Shown here piece after piece: positions 16,734 to 24,997 of a stretch of DNA of 64,000 nucleotides. Made by a program: the position numbers and the translations under genes. This DNA is from Mangrovibacterium sp041596335 (GTDB lineage Bacteria > Bacteroidota > Bacteroidia > Bacteroidales > Prolixibacteraceae): NCBI RefSeq assembly GCF_041596335.1, contig NZ_JBFHIT010000018.1:10992-74991 (forward strand), written 5' to 3'. The notes beneath the pieces were generated by a model that saw nothing but the letters and a program-made list of their open reading frames with translations, searched no databases and was not told where the DNA came from. Positions within the stretch are counted from its first letter, which is position 1. Every line of letters begins with the position of its first letter.

Positions 16734-17777
16734 CTATTTATTCGGAATCCAAACCGTTCTCGTTCCCTTGTCGGTCTCCGCATAAAACGGTTGCAGCACC
16801 AGCGTATGATCCGGAATTCCGCCATAAGTAAATGTGGGCATCTTTCCCGGAGGAGAAACAAACTGAAGGTCTTTCGCCGGATCTCCAACAGCCACTGCTT
16901 CCGGAGTGGTACTGTCCTTCTCGTAAGTTAGAAATAACGCCCCGTAGGAAAACGCTAATTGATTTAAATCATTCCGGATCACTGTCGGCCTCATGCCAAC
17001 GATAATTTCAATCTCGTCGCCATTTTTCCATTTCTTCGCAATCTCGGTATATTCTCCCGGACGAACCGGGTACTTCACGCCCTTCACCGTAACAGCGGCC
17101 ATGTCTGACCAACCGGGGATTCGCACAAACAAATCCAGATATCGGGTGTCTTCCATTTCAACCCGCAGCTTTATCCGGCCTTCGTTTGGAAAAGTGGTAT
17201 CCTGAATCAACCTAATTTTACCGCCGGTGGTGTGTTCGAAATCGAAGGTTGAATTGTTATAAATATTCACATAAATCCGATCGTAACGACGTGTGTAGCA
17301 AACCGATTTTACCGCTTCATTACTAACGACTCCCGCCAACTGACTATTGTAAAATACCTTTTCCAACTCATCGGCATAACATACCAAACCGGTATGTTTC
17401 AGTAACGAGTCGTTTACTTCAGTCCATTTTCGCAGGTCGGCGACCGCCAAGGTCTCGAAACTCAAATCTACCGTGCGCCTAATCTCCTCCCAGGTTGCCG
17501 ACAGATCAGCGGAAACTGTTGCGTCGCTTTCGTGCTTCATTTTGCCAATTTCGTTCTGCAATTGCAAGATTTCGTCGATCAATTTTGGTTGATTTTCGGA
17601 ACGAATAGAATCGACCGGGGAAAACCCGTTAATTTTGTCGGCCAAAACACCACCGAGCGATATTTCAGATTCACCAACGGACTCTGAAATACCGAAAGGC
17701 TCCGTTGCCGCGCGATACTGACAGGAAATGACACCTACAAGCAGGAAAAGGGCTAATAATGACTGAATTGGTTTCAT
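16734..17777 (-). CDS. lipoprotein resembling the C-terminal part of GH127, without the catalytic barrel
   Basis: Function not established. The 347-residue protein has a lipoprotein signal (VGVISC, Cys19). Residues from about 120 resemble the end of a GH127 (beta-L-arabinofuranosidase, old DUF1680) enzyme: a segment like the last barrel helices (LLKHTGLVCYADELEKVFYN), then beta-sandwich strands (YDRIYVNIYNN; DLFVRIPGWSDMAAVTVKG; GEYTEIAKKWKNGDEIEI). The earlier two thirds of the barrel, with the Zn-binding cysteines and the Cys nucleophile, are missing; about 100 unrelated, partly coiled residues stand in their place. An active hydrolase is unlikely; a glycan-binding or structural role is possible. 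The start at 17777 gives the signal peptide; 17810 adds 11 residues. Confidence 0.7.
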   Translation of the reverse strand: MKPIQSLLALFLLVGVISCQYRAATEPFGISESVGESEISLGGVLADKINGFSPVDSIRSENQPKLIDEILQLQNEIGKMKHESDATVSADLSATWEEIRRTVDLSFETLAVADLRKWTEVNDSLLKHTGLVCYADELEKVFYNSQLAGVVSNEAVKSVCYTRRYDRIYVNIYNNSTFDFEHTTGGKIRLIQDTTFPNEGRIKLRVEMEDTRYLDLFVRIPGWSDMAAVTVKGVKYPVRPGEYTEIAKKWKNGDEIEIIVGMRPTVIRNDLNQLAFSYGALFLTYEKDSTTPEAVAVGDPAKDLQFVSPPGKMPTFTYGGIPDHTLVLQPFYAETDKGTRTVWIPNK

Positions 17778-17920
17778 AAGTTGTGCTGGAAAATTTAAAT
17801 CATTCAACAAGTTTTTGGGGCTGAGTGTTCAACAGAAACCAAAAACCAGCTTCACATCGACAAATAAACAACCCGACACCGGAATTTATCCAGGCTATTT
17901 CGGCAAAGCCATAATTTTAA

Positions 17921-17928
17921 TATTTTTG
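17921..17928 (+). promoter_or_regulatory. -7 promoter element of the MBL-fold gene
   Basis: TATTTTTG matches TAnnTTTG and ends six bases before the ATG at 17935, predicting a transcript with almost no leader and supporting this start. Confidence 0.5.
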
Positions 17929-17934
17929 AAGGTT

Positions 17935-18672
17935 ATGAAACTAACCGCTCCAATTTTACTTTTCCTATTTCTTGTTCTCGGAACAATTGCTCCGAAGAAA
18001 GCTTTTTCGCAGTACCGCATAAAAGATGTAGTATCGACCTCCAAAGGCGATTTGGAAATTATGGTCGTTGGTCACTGTTTCTACTACTTCAAATTCAACC
18101 GACTGAATATTTATGTCGACCCGATTCCAAATGTAGGCGATATTAGCATGCTCCCAAAGGCCGACCTGATCCTGGTCACACACGATCATCGGGACCACCT
18201 TAGCACGAATGTCATTCAGCTTTTATCGAAATACGACACCAAGGTCATTGCTTCGAAAGCCTGCATTAAAAAGATGGATTTTGGCGAGTTTCTCGAAAAT
18301 GGACAGCAAACCACCTTTAAAGAACTTTATATTAAAGCAGTTGCGGCTTACAATGTAGTCAACCTGCGACCCGACGATATTCCCTACCATCCGAAAGGGG
18401 AAGGAAATGGCTATTTTCTGGTTTTTGGAGACAAGACGGTCTACATTGCTGGCGATACGGAATATATCGACGAGATGCGCTTTTTCATGAAACCCGACAT
18501 CGCTTTTATTCCAATGATGATGCCGTTCACGATGGACGAAGACATGTTTGTGAAAGTGGCCAAGAAGCTGAACCCGAAAATTCTATACCCTGTACACTAC
18601 AATTCGCAACTTGACTCGTTGGTTGAAAAAATAAAGGTTGCGCTCCCCGCGACCGAAGTCCGGATTCGGTAA
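17935..18672 (+). CDS. exported MBL-fold metal-dependent hydrolase (UlaG-like)
   Basis: Metallo-beta-lactamase-fold protein of 245 residues, with a signal peptide (MKLTAPILLFLFLVLGTIAP, cleavage near AFSQ). The metal-binding motif THDHRDHLS is at 82-90, IAGDTEYIDE supplies the bridging Asp, and PVHYN the last His. The short form without other domains and the VDPIPN segment after the first strands resemble UlaG/YtkL-type MBL proteins. The substrate is unknown; such proteins include lactonases and esterases. The frame is open upstream to 17815, but the ATG at 17935 begins the signal peptide and follows a promoter element. Confidence 0.85.
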   Translation: MKLTAPILLFLFLVLGTIAPKKAFSQYRIKDVVSTSKGDLEIMVVGHCFYYFKFNRLNIYVDPIPNVGDISMLPKADLILVTHDHRDHLSTNVIQLLSKYDTKVIASKACIKKMDFGEFLENGQQTTFKELYIKAVAAYNVVNLRPDDIPYHPKGEGNGYFLVFGDKTVYIAGDTEYIDEMRFFMKPDIAFIPMMMPFTMDEDMFVKVAKKLNPKILYPVHYNSQLDSLVEKIKVALPATEVRIR

Positions 18673-18905
18673 ACCGCTTGCCTGTTGATCGAGTTTGGTG
18701 GTTGAAAGTTGAATTCGTCTGCAACCAAAACCGGGTCCGTTGCATCTTATTTTATTGGCACAATCCTGTTTCGCCAGGGAAAATGAAAACTGCGGAAGGT
18801 ATAACCAACCTTTATTCACAGCTTAAAAAATGTCGTTTGCCGAAAAAATAGCACATCAAACCATTCGTTTACCTATTTTCGTATCAACTTCAAAAATCGA
18901 TCATC

Positions 18906-19274
18906 ATGTCTACTTTTGGAAATTTAATCTGGGTTGTTTTCGGTGGGTTCCTCATCTTTTTGGAATACCTCGTCGCCGGGCTTTTACTTTGCATAACAAT
19001 CGTTGGAATTCCGTTTGGCCTGCAGGCCATCAAATTGTCGTTGCTAGCTCTTTGGCCATTCGGCGCGAAAATAGAATACATGGACTACGCTCCGGGCTGC
19101 CTCTCAACCATTATGAATATTATTTGGCTATTAATTGGCGGAATATGGATCGCCCTCACTCATCTTGTTCTCGGATTGCTCTTTGCAATTACCATTATTG
19201 GACTTCCATTTGCAAAACAGCATTTCAAACTGGTAAGTCTGGCGCTCACTCCGTTTGGCCGAAGAGTAGTGTAG
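18906..19274 (+). CDS. yccF: YccF domain membrane protein
   Basis: Small inner-membrane protein of the YccF family (DUF307), 122 residues. Two related halves each carry hydrophobic segments and a conserved loop: LCITIVGIPFGLQAIKLSLLALWPFG and FAITIIGLPFAKQ...LALTPFG, so it is an internal duplication, as is normal for the family. Its biochemical role is unknown. The longer frame at 18830-19342 overlapping it lacks this organisation and is a shadow. It stands alone between the MBL gene and cysH. Confidence 0.9.
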   Translation: MSTFGNLIWVVFGGFLIFLEYLVAGLLLCITIVGIPFGLQAIKLSLLALWPFGAKIEYMDYAPGCLSTIMNIIWLLIGGIWIALTHLVLGLLFAITIIGLPFAKQHFKLVSLALTPFGRRVV

Positions 19275-19512
19275 CCATCATGCCGGTTAACCTCATTCTA
19301 AAGTTTCGGGAATTAAACTGGCAACTCTTCTACCTAAACTAACAGTTACACCAACCCTCACCCCTCGGAGTTTTTGAGTATTAATTTTGAAATCCGGCAC
19401 AAATGCAGATCGCAGTTTCCGGCACCAACGGAACCAAAAACTGCGACTGCAAACCGATCACCATATCCTGTGCCTGCGACTAAATACAGACCACCGGGAA
19501 CTGATCACTATT

Positions 19513-20217
19513 TTAATGCTGATGTAAACCGCATTCCTTTTTCGAGTTGCTTTCCCACCACCAACGGCCGGCGCGGAAATCTTCTCCCGGTTGAATAGCT
19601 CGTGTGCAGGGCGCACAGCCGATACTCACAAAACCGCGATCGTGCAATACATTGTATGGGACATGATTTTCCCGCACATATTTCTGACAATCTTCCAGCT
19701 CCCAATGTAGCAACGGATTGTATTTTAACACCTTGAATCCTCCATCCCAATTAAAGAACTCAAGTCCCTCCCGATTTTGCGACTGCGACGCACGCAAACC
19801 GGTAATCCAACACTCCATACCTGCTAAAGCTCTTCCCAATGGTTCCACTTTGCGAATGTGGCAACACATTTTTCGGTTTTCTACCGACGCGTAAAAGCTA
19901 TTTGGTCCATTTTCGGCAACAAACTTCTCCAATGGTTCGTGCATCGGATAAAACGGAATGATCGGTTTATTGTATTTTTCGATGGTACGGGCATATACCT
20001 TGTAAGTTTCTTCAAACAAACGCCCGGTATCCAACGTCACCACTTGAATCGCAATGTCGTTCCTGAAAATCAGATCCGTTATCACCTGGTCTTCAATACC
20101 AAAACTAGTTGTAAAAACTGCTTTCCCGGCAAACCGTTCCGCGATCGCTTTCAACGTGTCTACCAATTCTGTTTCTTTAAATTCGATATTCAGTTGTTTT
20201 ACTAAATCGTCGCTCAT
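19513..20217 (-). CDS. cysH: APS reductase (assimilatory, CysH family)
   Basis: Reduces adenylyl sulfate (APS) to sulfite using thioredoxin, in sulfate assimilation. It has 234 residues. The nucleotide-binding loop is TTSFGIED, with TLDTGRLFEETY next. Cys118-Cys119 (KMCCHIRK) and Cys201/Cys204 (GCAPCTR) ligate a [4Fe-4S] cluster, which marks the APS-preferring type rather than E. coli PAPS reductase. The C-terminal ECGLH motif carries the catalytic Cys229. No cysD/cysN or sulfite reductase genes are adjacent in the window. Confidence 0.95.
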   Translation of the reverse strand: MSDDLVKQLNIEFKETELVDTLKAIAERFAGKAVFTTSFGIEDQVITDLIFRNDIAIQVVTLDTGRLFEETYKVYARTIEKYNKPIIPFYPMHEPLEKFVAENGPNSFYASVENRKMCCHIRKVEPLGRALAGMECWITGLRASQSQNREGLEFFNWDGGFKVLKYNPLLHWELEDCQKYVRENHVPYNVLHDRGFVSIGCAPCTRAIQPGEDFRAGRWWWESNSKKECGLHQH

Positions 20218-20416
20218 AATGCTTTCTTTTTGAATAAAAATGCGGCCTAAAAATACGTATTTTCAACTGAAATCCGTCCTTTTCAAGCCGATCAAAACCG
20301 ATTATTAAACCTGCTGACCAAAGTAAATCGTCTTCTGCCTGAATAAGAATAAGCCTTTATACACATTTCGAGCACCAAAAAATAATACTCTGATCGGTAT
20401 AACAGAAGTAAATTTC

Positions 20417-20424
20417 TATTTTTG
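20417..20424 (+). promoter_or_regulatory. -7 promoter element of the RsmF-type gene
   Basis: TATTTTTG ends four bases before the ATG at 20429. Transcription would begin at about the start codon, giving a leaderless mRNA. Confidence 0.5.
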
Positions 20425-20428
20425 ACGC

Positions 20429-21814
20429 ATGACTTCTCAATCAACCAACTGGCCAGCTGCATTTATCAGTCGCATCCGCGAACAATTTCCCGAGACTGCC
20501 GATTCATTCATTCAATCGCTCAACAACGATGCGAGGGTGAGCATCCGGCTGAACCCCGCCAAGTTTTCTCCCGAAACCAGCTTGCAGACTGTTCCCTGGG
20601 CCGGGCAAGGCTACTTTCTAAATCAACGTCCTGTTTTTGCACTGGATCCGTTGTGGCATGCCGGCGCCTATTACGTGCAAGAAGCCAGCTCTATGTTTTT
20701 GGAACAGGCCTTTCAACAGATTAATTTGACTGGCCCTAAACTAGTGCTCGATCTGTGTGCCGCACCTGGAGGAAAATCGACCCACCTGAACAGCCTCATG
20801 GCTTCGGAGGACTTACTGGTGTCAAATGAAGTGATTCGCTCACGCGTTCCGGTACTACTGGAAAACCTCTGTAAGTGGGGGCACAGCAATTTTTTGGTGA
20901 CCAACAGCGACGCCAAGCAGTTTGGCGAATTGGGTGCACTGGTTGATGTATTAGTGATTGACGCGCCCTGCTCCGGAGAAGGACTCTTCCGCCGCGATCC
21001 GAATGCGGCCAATGAATGGAGCGTCGAAAATGCGAATCTCTGCGCGGTCCGTCAGCGCCGAATTTTGGCCGAAAGCTGGCCCTGCTTAAAAGAAGGTGGC
21101 TACCTGATATACAGCACCTGTACGTTCAATCCGGCCGAGAACGAGGAAAACCTGCTTTGGTTGCGCTCGCAAGGAGGCTTCGAGAGCATTCGCATACCGA
21201 TTGATCCAAGCTGGCAAGTTGATGAAGTTGAAGCCAATGGCATTCACGGCTATCGTTTTCTACCGTATAAGGTTCAGGGTGAAGGCTTTTTCATCACCAT
21301 TCTGAAGAAAACCGACGGCACTAGTTCGGTACGCTTTCCGAAGAAATTTAAAACACGCTTGCAAAAAGCGTCTCAATTGCCCGACAACTGGCTATTAAAG
21401 CCGGAACAAAAAACCTTTTTTCAACACCAGGATCAACTAAAATTTATTCCGACCCACTGGGAGAAAATAATTTTATATCTGTTTGAGCGCGTGAATCTGG
21501 TGAAAGCCGGAACTCATTTTGCGACGCTCAAGAAAAATGATCTTTTACCGGAACACGAGTTGGCTTTGTCAATCGATCTCAACAACAAAGCTTTTCAGCA
21601 TCTAGAATTAGCCTCCAACGACGCGTTAAGCTTTCTGGCTCGCGATAACTTTCAGCTTCAACTTAGCGGAAACAACTGGCAGTTGGCAACGTTCAATCAG
21701 CTTCCGTTGGGTTTTCTGAAGAATCTGGGCAACCGGTTCAACAATTATTACCCTAAAGAGTGGCGCCTGCGCATGCAAGACCGCAGTAACACCGATGTTT
21801 GGTACCAGGCATAA
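20429..21814 (+). CDS. rsmF: RsmF/NOL1-NOP2-Sun family rRNA (cytosine-C5) methyltransferase
   Basis: SAM-dependent RNA m5C methyltransferase, 461 residues. SAM-binding CAAPGGKS is at 110-117, the catalytic Cys181 lies in DAPCSGEG (178-185), and the second Cys231 in STCTFN. After about residue 300 there is an RsmF-type C-terminal region with a PUA-like end (LPLGFLKNLGNRFNNYYPKEWRLRM). Architecture and length fit RsmF, which methylates C1407 of 16S rRNA in E. coli; the exact target here is inferred. It is monocistronic. Confidence 0.9.
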   Translation: MTSQSTNWPAAFISRIREQFPETADSFIQSLNNDARVSIRLNPAKFSPETSLQTVPWAGQGYFLNQRPVFALDPLWHAGAYYVQEASSMFLEQAFQQINLTGPKLVLDLCAAPGGKSTHLNSLMASEDLLVSNEVIRSRVPVLLENLCKWGHSNFLVTNSDAKQFGELGALVDVLVIDAPCSGEGLFRRDPNAANEWSVENANLCAVRQRRILAESWPCLKEGGYLIYSTCTFNPAENEENLLWLRSQGGFESIRIPIDPSWQVDEVEANGIHGYRFLPYKVQGEGFFITILKKTDGTSSVRFPKKFKTRLQKASQLPDNWLLKPEQKTFFQHQDQLKFIPTHWEKIILYLFERVNLVKAGTHFATLKKNDLLPEHELALSIDLNNKAFQHLELASNDALSFLARDNFQLQLSGNNWQLATFNQLPLGFLKNLGNRFNNYYPKEWRLRMQDRSNTDVWYQA

Positions 21815-22063
21815 GAGGGCTGGCAGCTGGACTGTAAGAAAAAGCACAAAGAGATGAGCAGGACTATGCCAACCGAGACTCCACATTTTTTCAAATAAAT
21901 CCGGCAGCTATTTTGCATCGTTCAAAAAATTATTTCCTTTGGCGCTTGTAAAGGTCGATCATCTGGTGTATTTTGCAACGACGTGTAGATTTCGACTTTT
22001 AACACAATCAAAAAGAAGAAAACAAAGTTTACACTTTTTAAAACCTTTTTATTTAAACTATTA

Positions 22064-23263
22064 ATGGGAAAAGTATTAATCATCGGTGCAGGTGGCGTGG
22101 GAACAGTAGTTGCCTACAAAATGGCTGCACTTCCGGAAGTATTTTCCGAAATTATGTTGGCAAGCCGTACCAAAGCAAAATGTGACGAGATTGCAAACAA
22201 AATTGGTGGTAACCGTATTCAAACCGCTCAGGTTGATGCCGAAAACGTGCCTCAACTGGTGGAACTGATCCGCAATTTTAAACCGGATTTGGTGGTAAAC
22301 GTGGCCCTTCCCTACCAGGATCTGCCTATTATGGATGCCTGTTTGGAAACCGAAACCAGCTACCTGGATACAGCTAATTACGAACCCAAGGACGAAGCCA
22401 AGTACGAATACAAATGGCAATGGGCTTACCAAAACCGTTTTAAAGAAGCCGGAATTACCGCTATTCTGGGTTGCGGATTCGATCCCGGAGTAACGAGTGT
22501 TTACACGGCCTATGCCGCTAAGCATCACTTTGATGAGATCAACTACCTGGATATTGTTGACTGTAACGCAGGTGATCACGGAAAAGCATTTGCAACTAAC
22601 TTCAACCCGGAGATCAACATTCGCGAGGTAACTCAAAAAGGTAAATATTGGAAAGACGGTAAATGGGTTGAAACCGAGCCACACGAAATTCACAAACCCG
22701 TGAACTATCCGGAAATCGGCCCGAAAGAGTCGTACCTGATTTATCACGAAGAACTGGAGTCGCTGGTGAAAAACTTCCCGACCATTAAACAAGCTCGTTT
22801 CTGGATGACTTTCGGACAGGAATACCTGACTCACCTTCGCGTGATTCAGAACATTGGCATGGCCGGCATCGAGCCAATCATGTACGAAGGCAAAGAGATT
22901 GTGCCAATCCAATTCCTGAAAGCAGTTCTTCCGAATCCTGGTGATTTAGGAGAAAACTACACCGGATGGACCTCTATTGGTTGTCGGATTAAAGGCTTGA
23001 AAGATGGCCAGGAAAAGACCTACTACGTCTACAACAACTGTAGCCACGAAGTTGCCTACAAGGAAACTGGCACACAGGGCGTGAGTTACACCACCGGCGT
23101 TCCGGCTATGATCGGCGCGATGATGTACCTAAAAGGACTTTGGAAAAAACCGGGTGTATATAATGTCGAAGAGTTCAATCCGGATCCGTTTATGGAAGCA
23201 CTGAATGAACACGGCTTGCCTTGGAACGAAGTTCACAATACTGATTTGGAAATGGAATATTAA
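22064..23263 (+). CDS. carboxynorspermidine/carboxyspermidine synthase (saccharopine dehydrogenase family)
   Basis: NAD(P)H-dependent enzyme of the alternative spermidine/norspermidine route. It condenses a diamine with aspartate semialdehyde and reduces the product. It has 399 residues. The Rossmann loop GAGGVGT is at 8-14, then VVNVALPYQDLPIMDACLE and GCGFDPGVTSVY, both typical of this bacterial saccharopine-dehydrogenase-like group. The partner decarboxylase is not in the window. Bacteroidota commonly use this route, which supports the call over true saccharopine dehydrogenase. A terminator follows directly. Confidence 0.88.
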   Translation: MGKVLIIGAGGVGTVVAYKMAALPEVFSEIMLASRTKAKCDEIANKIGGNRIQTAQVDAENVPQLVELIRNFKPDLVVNVALPYQDLPIMDACLETETSYLDTANYEPKDEAKYEYKWQWAYQNRFKEAGITAILGCGFDPGVTSVYTAYAAKHHFDEINYLDIVDCNAGDHGKAFATNFNPEINIREVTQKGKYWKDGKWVETEPHEIHKPVNYPEIGPKESYLIYHEELESLVKNFPTIKQARFWMTFGQEYLTHLRVIQNIGMAGIEPIMYEGKEIVPIQFLKAVLPNPGDLGENYTGWTSIGCRIKGLKDGQEKTYYVYNNCSHEVAYKETGTQGVSYTTGVPAMIGAMMYLKGLWKKPGVYNVEEFNPDPFMEALNEHGLPWNEVHNTDLEMEY

Positions 23264-23285
23264 TTCCAACCTCTCCTATATAATG

Positions 23286-23320
23286 AAAGCCCGGTTTTTG
23301 ATGACACCGGGCTTTTTTTT
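23286..23320 (+). terminator. terminator after the carboxynorspermidine synthase gene
   Basis: AAGCCCGGT/ACCGGGCTT stem, ten-base loop, then a run of T. Confidence 0.9.
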
Positions 23321-23355
23321 GGTTTGTCTTTTCGTTATTATGGTCCGCTACAGAC

Positions 23356-23380
23356 AAAAAAAGCTCCCCGAAGGGAGCCT
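23356..23380 (-). terminator. terminator of the second susCD pair
   Basis: On the minus strand GGCTCCC-TTCG-GGGAGC, a stable tetraloop hairpin, is followed by seven T, 22 bases after the susD stop. Confidence 0.9.
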
Positions 23381-23401
23381 CTAATATGGATCACTCACCG
23401 A

Positions 23402-24985
23402 TCAGAAGTTTGAACCACTGCCTGTATCAAACCACAAGCGCGTGCTAATTAAATCTTCCCCTTTCATGGTAGCAACAGCTGCAGCAACAGCGTCAGCATT
23501 TTCAGATCGTTCGGCGCTGAGGAATGGCATACGCTTGATCCATTCATCAGCAGGAATGACACCCCAGTCCGAGTTGCTGTCGTTTTTATAAACGTGCGCC
23601 AGTTTTGGATATCCTGTTCGGCGGAAATCAGCCCATGGCTCATTCGGGTTTGTAAATGCCGCAATCCATTTTTGAGTGATAATTTTCTCTAGTTTTTCTT
23701 CGTTGGATGCGCTTTCATCCCAAGCCACAGTTACAGTTGAACGAGATGTGAAATCATTTATCGCACCATCACCCAATCCATCGTAAACAGCATCGTTATA
23801 ATCGATCGGCGTACTTGTTGCATCTGCCAGATAATCGTCGGCGCCACCAACACCCCACTGGATAAATGAAGCACGAACACCGGCTTCGTAGTTAGCACCA
23901 GCCTCCCCGGCACCCGACCAGCCACGCAAAGCGGCTTCTGCCAAATTAAAATAAACTTCAGAAGCCGTCAGATACGGTCTTTCAGTAATCGTCTTAAAAC
24001 TTGAGCTGATGGTTGAATAACCGGTATGATCCGCTTTGGCAGTCAACTGCGCTCCGTTTCGAATGCCTTTGTAGGGAAATTCAGGGTGATCAGCATAAGT
24101 TGACTCGGCAGTCGTTGCCGGTTCGAAATACGCTGCAATACGCGGATCTTTCAACCCAACCAGAATCGACTCCATTCCGGCCGACATACGCGTATCGTTC
24201 CAGCTAAAGCAAATCACCGACAAATACATGTCAGATCCATACAACGAAATATCGAAGTTATCATCGTTTGACGTGATTAAGCCGGCAGCATCCGCAATTG
24301 CCTTCTCCCCTTCTGTTCTCGCTAAAGCAGGAGCAACGTTTGAAATCCGGATTGCTAAACGCAAACGCATAGAGTTCACCAATTTGGCCCAGCTGACAAC
24401 ATTCCCCGAATAACTGGCGTCGAATTTCACTAAACCTTCGTAGTCTGCATTAGCCGCGAAAACGGTCTGAATATCATCCAAATCGCTGAAAAATGCATTG
24501 TACAGCTCTTGTTCACTATCATAGGAGGCATTCTCTTCACCATAAGTAGAATAAATGACCGGCCCATGATAAGTTGTCAGGCGCGACATTCCTAAAATAC
24601 GGATCAGTTTAGCCCACGCAGCGAACACGTCGTAGCCACCTTCTTCGGCGATATCAATTACCTGGCTGGCCGGAGACATCAAATTGTTGTAAATCCGGTT
24701 CCAATAGCTGTTCCAGGTAATGTAGTACGTTGTGTTATTTACTCCGCTAACAAATGGAGTTGGGCTTGCCATAAAATCGCAATACGATTCAGCAACTAGA
24801 TTTTCCTGAACCTGGGAGCCAAAAATATTAGCCATCAATGTTGGATAGAATGAACCAATATGGTTAAAATCCTGACTCAACGATTCATCGGTAATTTGGT
24901 AGGGATTAACGTTTGCCTCTTCAAACCCGTCGGTACAGGTACTGAAGAAAAGCGCGACAATAAATAGGGATAGTATTTTTTTCAT
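23402..24985 (-). CDS. SusD/RagB family lipoprotein (SusD-like 2 type)
   Basis: Outer-membrane nutrient-binding lipoprotein, 527 residues, of the branch often called SusD-like 2. The lipobox FSTC gives Cys17. It contains NPYQITDESL near the start, WAKLIRILGMSRLTTYHGPVIYS, WAKLVNSMRLRLAIRIS, YLTASEVYFNLAEAALRGW and a late ITQKWIAAFTNPNEPWADFRRTGYP, all characteristic of this group. It starts 12 bases after the susC-type gene, forming a transporter pair. This branch is often paired with transporters not linked to carbohydrate enzymes, so peptides or other oligomers are as likely as glycans. Confidence 0.95.
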   Translation of the reverse strand: MKKILSLFIVALFFSTCTDGFEEANVNPYQITDESLSQDFNHIGSFYPTLMANIFGSQVQENLVAESYCDFMASPTPFVSGVNNTTYYITWNSYWNRIYNNLMSPASQVIDIAEEGGYDVFAAWAKLIRILGMSRLTTYHGPVIYSTYGEENASYDSEQELYNAFFSDLDDIQTVFAANADYEGLVKFDASYSGNVVSWAKLVNSMRLRLAIRISNVAPALARTEGEKAIADAAGLITSNDDNFDISLYGSDMYLSVICFSWNDTRMSAGMESILVGLKDPRIAAYFEPATTAESTYADHPEFPYKGIRNGAQLTAKADHTGYSTISSSFKTITERPYLTASEVYFNLAEAALRGWSGAGEAGANYEAGVRASFIQWGVGGADDYLADATSTPIDYNDAVYDGLGDGAINDFTSRSTVTVAWDESASNEEKLEKIITQKWIAAFTNPNEPWADFRRTGYPKLAHVYKNDSNSDWGVIPADEWIKRMPFLSAERSENADAVAAAVATMKGEDLISTRLWFDTGSGSNF

Positions 24986-24997
24986 GATACTTCAGTG

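Noticed and set aside
18830..19342. 170-codon plus-strand frame longer than the yccF frame
   Set aside because: It overlaps yccF in another frame, has an irregular composition (many Arg, His, Cys) and no family look, whereas the yccF frame has the duplicated membrane pattern.
22076..22912. 278-codon minus-strand frame opposite the carboxynorspermidine synthase gene
   Set aside because: Antisense shadow of a well-supported gene; the product is Phe/Val/His-rich without any motif.
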